The position numbers and the translations under genes are program-made. The notes below the pieces were generated by a model. It was not told where the DNA came from. It did no database searches and worked only from the letters and a program-made list of their open reading frames with translations. From Lepidonotus clava (Eukaryota > Annelida > Polychaeta > Phyllodocida > Polynoidae), in the NCBI GenBank assembly GCA_936440205.1, contig OW387140.1:31555659-31619658 (forward strand): a stretch of 64,000 bases of DNA, given 5' to 3'. Positions 24,801 to 37,000 of the stretch are shown here, one piece after another. The stretch's first letter is position 1. Each line of letters starts with the position of its first letter.

Positions 24801-27800
24801 AAACCAACAATTGGCCACCCTTACAGTCAGGTTTAGAGAGAAATTCAGGAATTTTGTAGAGATTTTTTAGATGGTTTGGACCATGCGTATAGGGTCTGAA
24901 TACATATGCATTGAACTTAATTAGCAGATTGTAGAAGATGGATTTGGAAGTTTGGTAAGCAGGTAAGGAGGGCTATGATTTTATGAACGTTTGAGAAATG
25001 TATTTCGTCAATACAGAGTTTAAAGCCATAATAATTATCAAATTCAGACAAATTTGAAAAAAAAAAGATAATAATATTAAGATTGCATGTCGTTAAGCAA
25101 ACTTCCAAAGAAAATCTTTCCGAAATAATTATGTTTCTTTATCTATACATGCTATTGATATTTCAAATTAAGGACACACCCGAATAATTAAAAACGTGAG
25201 CTTACATGCTTTTTTAAAGAAAAGCTCTTCCCAAACATGTTAAGATAAAAGTTACATTCAAACAAAACACATTGAAAATGTTATGATTTGCTTCGGTTCA
25301 GTACTGGGTGTAGGTATGTTTCAGACGTCCCAATGCAGGCGGCATGCGGAAGAAATACGTGAACTGAAAATTCTCCATGCAGACACATTTTACCCAACCA
25401 AGAATGTATAAAGGTTGTAAAAGAATAGACCATGTAATAAAAAGGCCAGATAAAACTTAAACAAAATCATATATACTCACTGGTGCAGCCTATTTCGTCC
25501 GTGCCGTCTCCACAGTGGTCTATACCGTCACAGACCAGAGACTTGGCAATACAACGGTTGTTGGCACATTGAAAATGGTAGTAGTGGGTGCAGCCATCTG
25601 AAAACAAAATCCCTTTAATTAACATCGTTTGTATATGTATGTGACCAGTCACGGGATATGGTAACCTAGAGGGACATTCAGCAATTCGCTCTATACCCAT
25701 ATTTAACCCAGATATGCTAACGTCCTACTGGTAGGACGCCTATACCATGGGTTTTGTGCTACTTGTTAAAGTTAGTCAAAATATGAATACAATCTAAAAT
25801 CTTGGTGTAAATATGACCTCAACACCTGTAGATCATGAAAACATTCCAAATTAGAACATATCCCACGCAACATCATGTTGCCATGGCAACCAACAATGAG
25901 GTAAATTGAGAAATACAGATGAAAGAAAATTTGAAAAATCAATGTATGTTTTTCCTATGATATAATGAATATTTTGGGACAAAATTTTTAATTTTAGATA
26001 GACCTTATACAGCTCCATATGTATGCTAATTTTTATTTAAATCAAATAATAATGTCCAGAGATATTGAGAATTTTATATTGCCGTCCTACATGTAGGACG
26101 CTAGCATAATCCACTATCTTAATTTTATGCCCTGCATCAATGTGGATACTACATGATATAGCATTATTTTAAAGTTTTGTCATCATTTACTCACACATTT
26201 TGCATACAAAGTATGTAGTAGATGCCCATATAAGTCCAGTATGTAGTACTTTAAAGCTCTTTTCGTATTTTAATTTATTTATTTTTTTGCCTTAACCCTT
26301 TAATGACGGATAAAGGCATATTATCATAGATAACCAATAAATTGGGTTGTTGGTTACCATGGTAACCCCAAAAATAAATAAGAAATAATTTTTTTGCACC
26401 TTCCGAAAGTGGATTTCATAATTATGAGTGGCTTTCCATTAAATGGATTGCTAGAATACCTATTTTTAAAATTAATAGTATGATTTATTTGTTATCATAT
26501 ATTTGCCAAAAAGGCTCTTTTAAGCATTAGCAAAGGGTTAAATACCATGGAAATTATGGTAGTGGATTATGCTAGTGTCCTACATGTAGGACGCCCCATA
26601 TCTCAGCTTCAACTATAGATAGAGACCTAACATTTTGTATGTGACTTATTATCTTATATATAGTGCCAGATATAAGATATTTAGAGTTTTGGATCATAAT
26701 TGACACTTTAGTATAATTTGGGTTAAGGGAGCAATACTATTGGTAAAATTAAGTAAATGATAGATATTTTCATTAAAATTGTACATGGTAAGAATTTCCA
26801 GATATCCTGATCTGCAATCACTAAATCTTTTTTCTACTTATGAACATTGCATTATGGGTAATTCTGAATGGAATGAATTCCTTAAAGGATGCTAGAACAT
26901 ACAATTATAGCACGTTACCATGGCAACAAAAAAGTATGCCCTGCAAATTTCCATTTCAATTAAAAATTCAACAAAAAAAAAGAATGCGCGAGTTGCCAAG
27001 CGAGGTGCACAAATACCTCTACAAATACAATTAAACAAATAAGAAAATAACGCAAAAATATCCTATACAAATACACCAAAATGAATAAGAAAAAAATATC
27101 AAATACCTTGCAAATACAACTAAATAAATAAGAAATAAGTTGATAAATATTCTTTGGAAATACAAATAAAGAACAAATTCAAAGACATCTTTTGCAAATA
27201 AACTGTAAAGAAATTAAAAATGCGTTGCTAAAAAAAATTATCATCGAAAATCAAGGGCCGCGACCACTACCCCTACTCATCATAAAGAAATTATAAAATA
27301 AAGATGCGTTGCTTGCCTTGAGTGGCGTTGGCGAAGGAGGCGAAGACGGCGTGGAAGGTGCGGGTGTTGCTGCAGGTGGCCCGCAGACGGAGGTAGAAGC
27401 CGTGCTTACTGACGAACTGGGTGCCCGTCAGGTTACTGTGTTCGTACTGCCCCAGTAACAGGCCCTCCGACGAGTTACCAGAACGGATCTCCAGGTAGTC
27501 CTCGCCTGTGGGGATAGATTATATGTGATTTGTTATAGGGAGGGGAACTAATGACATGATATATAGCTGGAAATTGAAGAACATAAAGACTAATTGTTTT
27601 GTATTGATGATTAATTCAAATCTATCCATTTATGTTTTAGGGTTGAATATTGGAAAGAAATACATGGAAATTTAAATATACACTGAGGAGTGTAGCTGTG
27701 TGAACATAATAAGCCAGGAAAGAATATATGGGCAATAAGCCTATTGCTATTCACAATGATACAAAAAATGTATAATACTTACTTAAAAACATACGAGTCA

Positions 27801-30800
27801 GCAATACTGACAGGGGTTTGTATGCGCAAGGAACAATGGCATACAACCCACATGAATTTGTTAATATCACAATCATTCAATGTAATGACTATTTCTATGA
27901 CACCGTTTTCTCAGAGTTGCTACTTTCAAAATAAAATTGCTAATTTTTCACCACAAGACGTTCCTATAGTTACCTGGCTGGACGAAGAAGGACTGGACGG
28001 TGAGGGCCACCTGGTCGTGGCTGTGGTCATTGTACTTGGTGACCACCCAGATACAGTCGACCCGGTCCCCCGGCCAGCAGCGCTGGGTGTTGAAGGAGAA
28101 CTGACCCCCGTACCGCGAGTAGAAGTACTCGTCATGGACCGTGTACGGCTTGTCCGGCCACGACGGCTCTGCAATGAATGGAATTACAGAGATTATTACA
28201 GGAATTACATTACATGCGAAGGGCTTGCAATTGGATAAGCTCTGCATGGCTTTACTAGAACTATAGAGTACATCTGTTAGGTTGAGAATGTGATTGAAAT
28301 CCTAACAAAGTGATGTAAATGTGTGCAAAGAGATAGATACAACTTACCTTAGAGGTACCGAAATTTAAATTTTAAGAGCACACTCAGATTGTTAAAAAAT
28401 TATTTCATAGATTTTCATTGCAAATGTCTGTGCTAATAAATTTTTCAGCAAATAACTTAAAGTTGGTTCACATATATACTGTAAATCGGCAAATGAATGA
28501 AAAAAAAAACCATATTAATTTTACAAAAACTCTGAACTTTGATAATCATGAATGACATAATCCAATTTATAAATACTTCATATTAAGCATTGTAGTAACT
28601 CTGGAAACCTAGGAAACTTTAACCATTATAACTCGTATAAGCCTTTAAAAAAGGTTGGCATTTCATTCATTTTTTCCTCTATCGTTTTCATTAATAGTTA
28701 ATTAATATAGCTAGAACATAAATAAGCTTGTAAGTTATCCACCTACCGGAGACAAACTCGTAGGAGGCCTTGAAGCCGATGTAGGGGATGGCGTAGAGGT
28801 CCTCGCCCGTCTCGAACCGTATGAAGAGGCTGGGCCCGCTGGACAGGACGAAGGGCCGCTCGCCACGCCCCATACGGGTCAGGTAGCCATCTGGATGGGT
28901 CGTGTTGTGGAAGTAAATCTGTAGGTACGCAATAATTGTAGATTATTAAGATGGTTGTACATTTTGTTGTTTCTAAATCCATTGAAAATCGCCCCAGGTA
29001 ATTTTCCGTATATTGCTATTTTATTGTGGCTGTTTTGATGTAGCTTTTTGTTTTCACACTACACGTATTGGTTAGACTTCTTTTTTATTCTATATCAGGA
29101 TTCTTCTATGCCTTCAGTATTGTCATGCCCAGGTGAAAAAAGATCTGCTATTGCCCTTGAGGGATCTAATACTTGTCTGTAAATGCTTATGCCAATTTTT
29201 GTATTGTCAGTAAAGATTGTCACCAATTTGTGTAATTCATACAAAATATATCAAGCACAGAAATCAGGCACACTCAGCAATTGTTATTGTCCCAATTTTC
29301 ACAAGCCAATGTCTCGGGGCTAAAGCCCTCAACATCATGTGCCTGCCAGGGCAATAACAATTACCGTATATTGCTATTGGTCGTTCTATGTATATATAGG
29401 CTATTTGATGACTCATTGTCAGGAATCGACTTCAGTTATGAATTGATTTTAACAAAGAATTATGCAAATCAGCTCTAATTTCCAAGGCTTTTCTCTGTAA
29501 GTTACTCACGGTAAGCCGGCTATTCGGCGAGAGGTTCCAGTCGTCGAACCCCAGCCGCACCAGGCCGTTTGGGTCGTCGTTCTCCAGTAGGTAGTGGAAC
29601 ACCTCGTCGTGCAGGGAGTAGCGGTGGGGGAAGTTGGGACTTGTGAAGTACCCCACCTGGTTAGGGCCCCCGACACGCCCCCGGATCACACGCCTCTTTT
29701 CTGGAAACACAACGTTATAAAAGTTAATATAGCTTTTTGTTTGGTGTGAGAAATGCACATGTTTCGTTGGAAATGCTAGCGTCATTATACATATGAAAGA
29801 TAATATTGAATCAGTAATTATCTACCTATGAAATTTATTATTGTAACGTCTGGAAGAACAGACTATGTTTGAAGACGACAAATAAAATATTATCAAAAAG
29901 AAAAAAAAGGAAGAATCCTATATCATTACCGAAATTTCATATTTCCGTTTTCTTCCTTTTTATACACTTTTGTTTTGCAATAAATCCCAGGGTCCCTGGT
30001 TAAGTGGCAGTTGCAACAAAACTTAGCTCTTTTAGATAAGAAAATAAAATGTAATAGAAAAACTTATTAGTCTGGTAATAATAGCCTCATTACAACATGG
30101 ATGTTAATACATATTTGAGCGTTTTTGTAGCGATATCACTTTCTAGTGTTGAATACCCTTTTATACAACTCAAAATCATAATTTTTATCAAACCTACCTT
30201 GTATTTCATAGCCGAGTTTGAACCTCCTCATGGCCTTGTCGTTGGAGATGGTATGGCAGACGACGATGGTCACCCTATTGGACACGGAGGTGAAGGTGCT
30301 TAAGGTGGAGTCCCCAAACACATACTGGGTCGTCTCCTCCGGGTAGTAGGGCTCGTAGATTAACAGATGGTCACACCTGAAACAGGTGTCAAAATGTTAT
30401 TAGATTGATGTTTGCCGTAAAAGTAAACTTATACATGGAGTTGATTGTGGAGGGGACTGGTGAAATACCTATCCTTTTTACCCGTGGTATTCCGATACTC
30501 TTCATAATTATTAGACCAACGGATGGCCCAGGGAATCATGGTAGGACGTTATTTGCTAGCGTTGCATTGAAACCCCCAGGGGACAGTTTTACCAAAATCT
30601 GATTGGTCAGTTCGTATCTCTTATCTGGTAATCAGATCTGTCCCCCTGGCATTAGATAAAGTCATGCTTGAGTGACCATGCATGATTGATTGTTACTAAG
30701 GAATTGGCTATGATATGTTGATAGGACTATGGCCTAATCATTGAGACAATAGCCGAGATCCAATTCTGATTAAAAAAAAATAGTTTTCAGCCCTTTTTGT

Positions 30801-32138
30801 GCATTCCCCCCCCCCCTTTTTTTTTCAATTGTCCCCCAATTGTTAACCTGTGAAAGATTTTGCATTTTCATTTTTTCTACTTTTTCCTTTTTTTAATTGT
30901 CCCATTGTCTCCCAATCCCTTAACTATAAAAAAAGATAATAATAACAACAACAAAAACACTGAACTATCCCAGTGTTACAGAATCACGGAGTCTGGTGGT
31001 TCAAACCAACAAACAACATAAAAACTCACCCGAGGACGCAGGAGCCGAGCGGGATGTTGCGCGTGTTGCAGGGCGGCGCGGTGAACTCGGTGTAGGTGAG
31101 GTGGATCCGACACTCGGGGCACGCCCTCACCTGCATGCGGCAGTTGTGGTCCTGCGGCGACTTGGGGGGCATGGCGTCAGGGTAGTTGGTCGACGTGATG
31201 TTACCGCGCGACCCCACCTTACCGGGGGTCAGACTGGGCGTCCGGCACGGGTCGTGGTCCACCGCTACAAAGGGTTATATCATATATAATGGTACTAATT
31301 GTAAGAGGGTCAAGGCAGAATTACACTACACGACTTGAGCTGCGATCTGACGACGTCACAGAGAAGTCGTACATATTAAAAATAGAATTATTTGTTACAC
31401 TTATGTGAGAAGGTACAATTTGCCATTTAAAAATATATATATCATTCGTGTATGTGATTTGTTTGTAATTATCATTATGTCCCATAAATGATAGCAGCAC
31501 AAGTCCTGTAGTGTAATAGGGCAGTCCTTGAAAGTTACTAGCTTTTCAAGGCGCGTTTCCATGCAGTGCGACAAAGGCAGAGGCATTGCTTGCATGGAAT
31601 TCAATGTCGTTGTCGCTTGGGACAAACAAGAATGTGATATGTGCAAGGGGTTGTGTAAGGTCAAGATGGACTACAAACTATTATCTTAATGGTTTCAACT
31701 ATTTTAGTTTTTTTTCTGGCACCATGTGGGTTCATGGTCTTCAAGTCAAGCATGGGAGATGTAAGCTATTGTAATGGAGGGCTGTGATAATTATGTGACG
31801 AAAATAAGTTTTAGTCCATCGGCTGTTGATGATACTTGTGGCCTAGGTGTATCTTATTATTGACTTGCTCTATTATCACCTACTAAATGCCAATCTGACG
31901 GACACTGAATAAGTGTGTATCGCTTATATTATGCTGACAATAACCTGGAATTTTGAGTTATTGTGTTTAAGTTTCACGAAAGAGTTATGCATGCTTCAAT
32001 AATATAAGTTTGATTTACTTTAACAGTTTTAGGATGCGAGAAGAGACGGATAACATCTATACTGTACATACCTGCTGAGCCGGGGAGGTTTGTTCCCAGT
32101 AAGACGAGGGTCACCGTGAGCGCCACCCCGCGGGCCAT
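21859..32138 (-). CDS. Type I membrane protein, 3 CUB + 2 LDLa + TM + proline-rich tail
   Basis: Exons: 32138-32072, 31264-31030, 30376-30198, 29700-29510, 28918-28747, 28168-27974, 27505-27317, 25597-25481, 24793-24656, 24112-23897, 23469-23336, 22974-21859; about 982 aa, all phases consistent. Residues 1-22 form a signal peptide ([15 protein letters not shown]). CUB1 is about 28-160, CUB2 about 167-281 (no cysteine), CUB3 about 283-407. LDLa1 (411-448, six Cys, [12 protein letters not shown] calcium site) and LDLa2 (456-493, six Cys, DCEDSTDE) follow. TM is about 512-535, then ARRKR. The cytoplasmic tail of about 445 aa is rich in P, G, R and Q, with PPPY (591-594), PPPPY (625-629) and C-terminal SMTFV, a class I PDZ ligand. 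The architecture recalls NETO, LRP3/10/12 and nematode LEV-10 scaffolds, but I cannot assign orthology. Inferred role: cell-surface co-receptor with NEDD4-type WW and PDZ partners. The intron after 27317 begins GC. Most ectodomain introns are phase 1. Confidence 0.93.
25703..26726. mobile_element. TTAA-bounded non-autonomous element, family 1 copy 1 (1,024 bp)
   Basis: Bounded by TTAA on both sides. Ends read TTAACCCAGATATGC and its approximate inverse (AATTTGGGTTAA), the target and CCC/GGG pattern typical of piggyBac-type elements. No transposase frame. The interior has three GTCCTAC..GTAGGAC palindromes (about 25,720, 26,085 and 26,578), a nested TTAA element (26,292-26,541) and two RFX X-box-like palindromes. 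It sits in the GC-AG intron of the CUB/LDLa gene. The copy at 39.6 kb is nearly identical along its full length. Confidence 0.85.
26292..26541. mobile_element. Nested TTAA element inside family 1 copy 1 (250 bp)
   Basis: Begins TTAACCCTTTAATGACGG and ends CAAAGGGTTAA, so it has its own TTAA ends and short inverted termini. The same nested element is present in the 39.6-kb copy, so it was in place before the family copied itself, or these are internal ends of a composite element. It contains GTTACCATGGTAAC (26,353-26,366). Confidence 0.65.
27000..27200. repeat. Degenerate A-rich minisatellite in CUB/LDLa intron
   Basis: About four degenerate units of roughly 45-55 bp share the pattern ACAAATACA...AAATAAGAAA. 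It lies between the GC donor at 27,316 and the TTAA element. Seen directly; unit borders are approximate. Confidence 0.6.
29006..29378. repeat. 343-bp segment between 15-bp direct repeats
   Basis: CCGTATATTGCTATT occurs at 29,006-29,020 and 29,364-29,378. Fifteen identical bases flanking a short segment look like a target-site duplication, but the segment has no poly-A tail, clear TIRs or open frame. It lies in the intron between the two CUB2 exons. It could also be a chance or internal repeat. Confidence 0.4.
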
Positions 32139-32146
32139 GGCCACAC
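32139..32146 (-). other. 5' UTR or alternative N-terminal part of the CUB/LDLa gene
   Basis: Eight bases between the acceptor (TTATTCCAG, ending 32147) and the chosen ATG, which has a strong context (GCC before, G after). Spliced to the upstream exon at 32,581-32,519 they are open in frame, so a start 12 residues earlier is possible. Confidence 0.65.
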
Positions 32147-32344
32147 CTGGAATAAGAGAGATGAATCATATAGCCTGCTCAATCTTAATCTTAGTCTTAA
32201 TTCTGGTTTGTGCTATTTTGAACCTCCTGAATCTGGATTTAACATTTATTGTCATTGGGTTAAACTCAGACGCGGTTTTCATGTCTGCCAGTGATTCTGC
32301 AGTTAGGTTGTGACCAACCAAACCAACTTTAAGATATATATGCC

Positions 32345-32348
32345 TATA

Positions 32349-32381
<33 letters not shown>

Positions 32382-32382
32382 G
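32345..32382. repeat. (TA)n microsatellite
   Basis: About 38 bp of nearly uninterrupted TA, in the intron between the upstream exon and the signal-peptide exon of the CUB/LDLa gene. Confidence 0.9.
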
Positions 32383-32518
32383 CAAATTAAAAGAAAGAAA
32401 TGCTTAATGAATACACGTACCTTCCTATTACGTTAAACAAACTATGCCACAAAAAAATTGCAATTCACCTTAGTTACAATACTATTTCGACTTCATTGAC
32501 AAGATCTAAAGTACTTAC

Positions 32519-32581
32519 CTGAACTTAGCATTCCCTGTTGGTTCATCTTATTGGTATTCCATTGTTTTGTTTTCAAGTCAC
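32519..32581 (-). other. Upstream exon of the CUB/LDLa gene (5' UTR or alternative start)
   Basis: A 63-nt exon framed by a good acceptor (TTTTTACAG) and a perfect donor (CAG then GTAAGT). It holds a four-codon upstream ORF (MEYQ, stop), then an ATG at 32546 that reads in frame through the splice into the signal peptide, adding MNQQGMLSSGVA before MARG. Which ATG is used cannot be decided here; a ribosome passing the mini-ORF could start at either. Confidence 0.65.
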
Positions 32582-33153
32582 CTGTAAAAATAAGAGGCAA
32601 ACGTTGTAAAATAATGTATGGAAACTTTGAATGTCTGTCTTCTGATTCAGTACACATGTACCATACATTGACCACTGTGACCACTGGTACTACATACTGA
32701 CAATGTACTTTCATCCCGTTTTCACAAGGACAGAGCTGCTCTGAAATATCATTTAGACCGTAGATCCAGTATAACTGAAAAGAAAACAAGTCCTTGTATT
32801 TACACACCTGCCTTGACGCAAAACGTGAGTTCACTCAGATCTCTTGATATTCCAAAATTTGAATTTAATGCAATCTAAAATTGAAATTAAAACGTTTTGA
32901 TCTATAACCTCATTTCAACAGTCTGAAGTGCGTTACAGTAACTTACACGCAGTTTCCTATTTTGATACTCCCCTAAGCCACCTCCCGAGAAACAGTAGAC
33001 TATATTCATTATTTAAAGAAAATATAGATAGAGAAATAATAAATTTCACCGTTTGGTATCTATATTAAGTGAAATAAAGGTGCTTAAAACAATTATGAAA
33101 AAAAAATTTGAAATTCATTTTTTTTTTAACTGATAACATGCTCACTTATTCTA

Positions 33154-34066
33154 AGAGGTTGTGTAGCCAGTTTTCGCGCACTGTAGCCTATTTTCGCGCA
33201 TTTTGTAGCCAGTTTTCACGCAGCAGGCAATATTTTAGGTGTATAATAAGTGAAATTATCAACAAATTAAAAAAAACTACTATGGGGCTTCAGAAAAACA
33301 TTATCTCTTGGTATGCATCAGACAAAATAGCTTTGGACTTCTGCATTCTATATAAAATGCGTATAAGGAATGCTTTGTTGCATGGAAAAATAAAATATAA
33401 CAAATTCTATGATAAATGTAGAGAATATGCCTATTTGCGCATTTTTATTAACTAAAAAAGTAATAATTTGTTTGGTTAGAGACAAAATAACTAATATATC
33501 ACCTTGTCGGTTATTATGATTGTAGAAAAGGATCTTGACAATGTATAAAACCTTTTTTTGAAATATTTTGCATAATTTATCCATCTAAATATAGCAAAAT
33601 TCGGAAATTTCGGAAAAAATATATGAGAAAATGCGCGAAAACTGGCAACAGCCTATTTTTAAGTCATTAGTTTTCACGCAGGTGCCTATTTTAAAATCAA
33701 GGCATCATATTGTTAGTATCTCACATGGAAATCGTAGGATATCACTTTAAACTAATATCCAAACAATTTGGGATGTTTGGGTAGTGCATTTATTAAAAAT
33801 ATATATATCCTTATTTTTAATCAAGAAAATATCAATTTATAAGCCCCCCGACATTTCCCCTTGTATAAAGAATAATATATGCTATTTTTGCCTCTTAAAC
33901 ACACAATTTTTATCAAATCACGCCAAAAATTGAATGTTGACTTCATTATAATCCCCTCGTGGACACAGGAGTAGAATCAAATCTGTAAGTAATAAAATGA
34001 AAAAATGCGTTCAGGAAAATGCGCAAAATGCGCGAAAACTAGTGATGCGCGAAAACTGGCACCTCT
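33154..34066. mobile_element. Non-autonomous element built on TTTTCGCGCA repeats (913 bp)
   Basis: Left end AGAGGT (33,154) followed after 6 bases by GCCAGTTTTCGCGCA; right end TGCGCGAAAACTGGCACCTCT, ending at 34,066. The motif TTTTCGCGCA or TTTTCACGCA, in either orientation, occurs at about 33,171, 33,189, 33,213, 33,633, 33,672, 34,029 and 34,046. It points right in the left arm and mostly left in the middle and right. The interior is very AT-rich. No transposase and no clear target duplication. Family not recognised. Confidence 0.6.
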
Positions 34067-37000
34067 ACTCTACCCATTCCGATATCGATTAGCAAATAGC
34101 AGAGGAATGACAGCGTCTAAGCCTGAGGCAATGACTTCATTTTTGCGCGATCAAGTCGGCGGACGAGCCTGCACCTATCTGTTTCCGTACACAGAGTTAA
34201 CCTTTCCCTGACCGCTCGTTAGAAGGACACAACTGGATGATAAGGTCAGTCTAATAACACAAAAATCCATCGGCTGTCTGACTCCAGCTTATTCTTTTTC
34301 TGAGTGTTTTTTTTTATACTGAATGAACACATAACCCAATTCATGCAACGTATCCGGTTCCTGCCAATATCACCTTGAAGGAGTGTAATGACGTTGGGAA
34401 ATTCCCGAAAATTGGGCTTGAGACAGTGGCGAGGTCCATCCAAGCGTAACCAATGATAATGTCCCACCTGTAGTGACATCCGACAGCTTCTCCTTATTTC
34501 AATATTTTGGTAATGCTATTGAAATCCACTGTGATTGTTATTATTAGGAGCTCTTCGAAATTGAAATGTTTAAGGAAGACATAATACTATGCTTCAAACG
34601 TAAAGTCATCAAACACCTTGACCTATTTACCGCAGCGAAACAACTTTTTAGCTCTACAATAAACATGGAAAGTGTATTACAAATAGAGTTCGCCTTGTAG
34701 ATCATACCCTATATGGAACAGAACAGGTATTTTTTTTCTAGTTTACCCTTTACAGACTAGAATCAGAGTGAACATCATGCATGGTATACGCCCATAAAAC
34801 TGTTGAACATAATCAAATGGTGCTTTTTCAGAATCATGGCACCTCTATATTATGTTGTAAGCATATATAAATCCCATCATCTGCTGCTAAAACGTTTTGA
34901 CCTGCAACTTAGGCCTATATTCATAAGACTTTTAGTTGACTTTCCACTAATGCACAGTGCTTCTAGATCTTACACGTGTACCTTCAAGTAACCGACCCCC
35001 TTAATACACCTTACTGGAACTACACACTTGTCCATAACAATGAGACTAGTTACTACTAAAAATACCTATAGTTTGTTTACCGTTCTTGTCTGCATGCAAC
35101 ACGGTATCCTTTCCAATATAGCTTGGTCAAAATGAACTTTAAATAATCCTAGGATAATCACATATTACATTCCTCGCCTGGACATGTTTTCATGAAACAC
35201 AACCTAAAGGCTTAGTCCTCAGTTCCACATTGACGGCGTAGTGTGACACTCCTTGTTTGTTCTTTCTAGATCAGGTTTTTCCCAGCCTTAAAGGTCTCAC
35301 GTAAAAACACAAGAAGTATGTTTGACCATCAGTAAGTCGCCTTGGCAGGACAATACAATAAATCCACAGCATCAGATACAATATGTCTCAGGTACACATT
35401 GTTCAGCTATATGGTCCAAAATCAACATCCTCACCTTTTCCTGAACAACTAACTTTGTGAATATCCTTTCCCGGTGTTTTAGTATGCACAGGAAATCCGT
35501 GGTGGGTGCTCTCACTACCTGGAGCCGGCCAGGTATAAAGGTGGTGGAGGGGAGTCAGGAGTGTGGTCTAATGGGCAGGGTAGGTGGGCCACTACTGACG
35601 GTGGGGCCAGGCTGTACCAGTCGTGCTGGCACAGGACCAGGTGAAACCAGCCGAATACGGCCCTGTCGGCGACCATCAGAGATGCCTGATTATGATCATT
35701 ATAAAGTGCGACATTTGTGACTTTTGTCGCCCACTATTGATGAGGGGAACAATCGGTGTATTCAAATAAAATCAGAGCAGAACGGATTTAAGGGTTGAGA
35801 TCAATTTCTCAGAAGCCACAAAGAGATAAAGGTTTTAACAACTATGGACATATGACCTCTTTTAAAAGGACAAGAAACGCCAACAAAAACAACAGTTACG
35901 ACTGTATGACCTGACCTGAGGGAATAACTAACCCCCTAGTAGAGGATCACATACAGCATGTACGCGACGTCAAATAGGGTCACAGCATTAAAAACGTATG
36001 AAGTATATAATAATTATTTCCACAGGAGATTTTTATACCACACCTATATTGAATCCATTGAAAACCTTACACAAGGTAAAACCCTCATCGGCAAAGTCTA
36101 AAATTTATCAGCATGAATTTGGCTTGTGGATAGAAATAGACTTGTCGACATTTTGTACATAATGCATGATGATATCTGCACCCAAAAGTTCAAAGAATGT
36201 AGATTTGTATCTTAGAGAATTGACATGCACATGGTAACAAAATCGACAAACAAACAAACAAAAATATTGGTCGATACCCCTGAGATTTCCAGGCCACAAA
36301 ACATATATTTCTGCTAAAGTCAGTTGTGAGGACAAAGTCATTGACCCATGAAGGAGCCCTAGTTAGAAAATGAGGATTTGTCTAACTCGGTAACACAAAC
36401 CCAACGTTTCTCTGATATAACTATTTGCCCCCAATCCGTCACTTTAACAGTGCAAATAATTACTCACATGTTTTTGTGAACATGTGTACTGTTTGTAGTC
36501 TATAAGAGTGTACATATAATATGTGAAAGCAAGTACGTACATCTGTACAGGTAACTTAAAATGTTGCACTTAAGTAGCTTATATACACTTTTTGAATACA
36601 TGCTCATCCTATATTCTTAGAATAGCTTCAACATCATAATTAAGGTGTGCTGCAATTATTCATTTGGTAGGAACCAAATAAAACACATTGGAAGTAGTAT
36701 TTCCGGAATAATTGTTATGTTTATTTTGTAATTCAAGGGCATTACATGTCCATTACCGTAGATGTGGTTTTGTTAGTCATCGTAATCAAATCCGTGGTGA
36801 ACCAAATACATAGCCTACGTCACCTTAAAGCGAACTTTCTCCCCATACCACCACGACGTCACCAAACCCGTCATAGTAAGGATATCCTTCGTGAGTTTCA
36901 AGAAAGAAAACAATAATAGAAGAAAGCTGAGTGATAGTATTGTGTTGTGGGTCTAGTACCTTCCATAATGTCCTCTCACACCAATGATCATTCATAAAGG

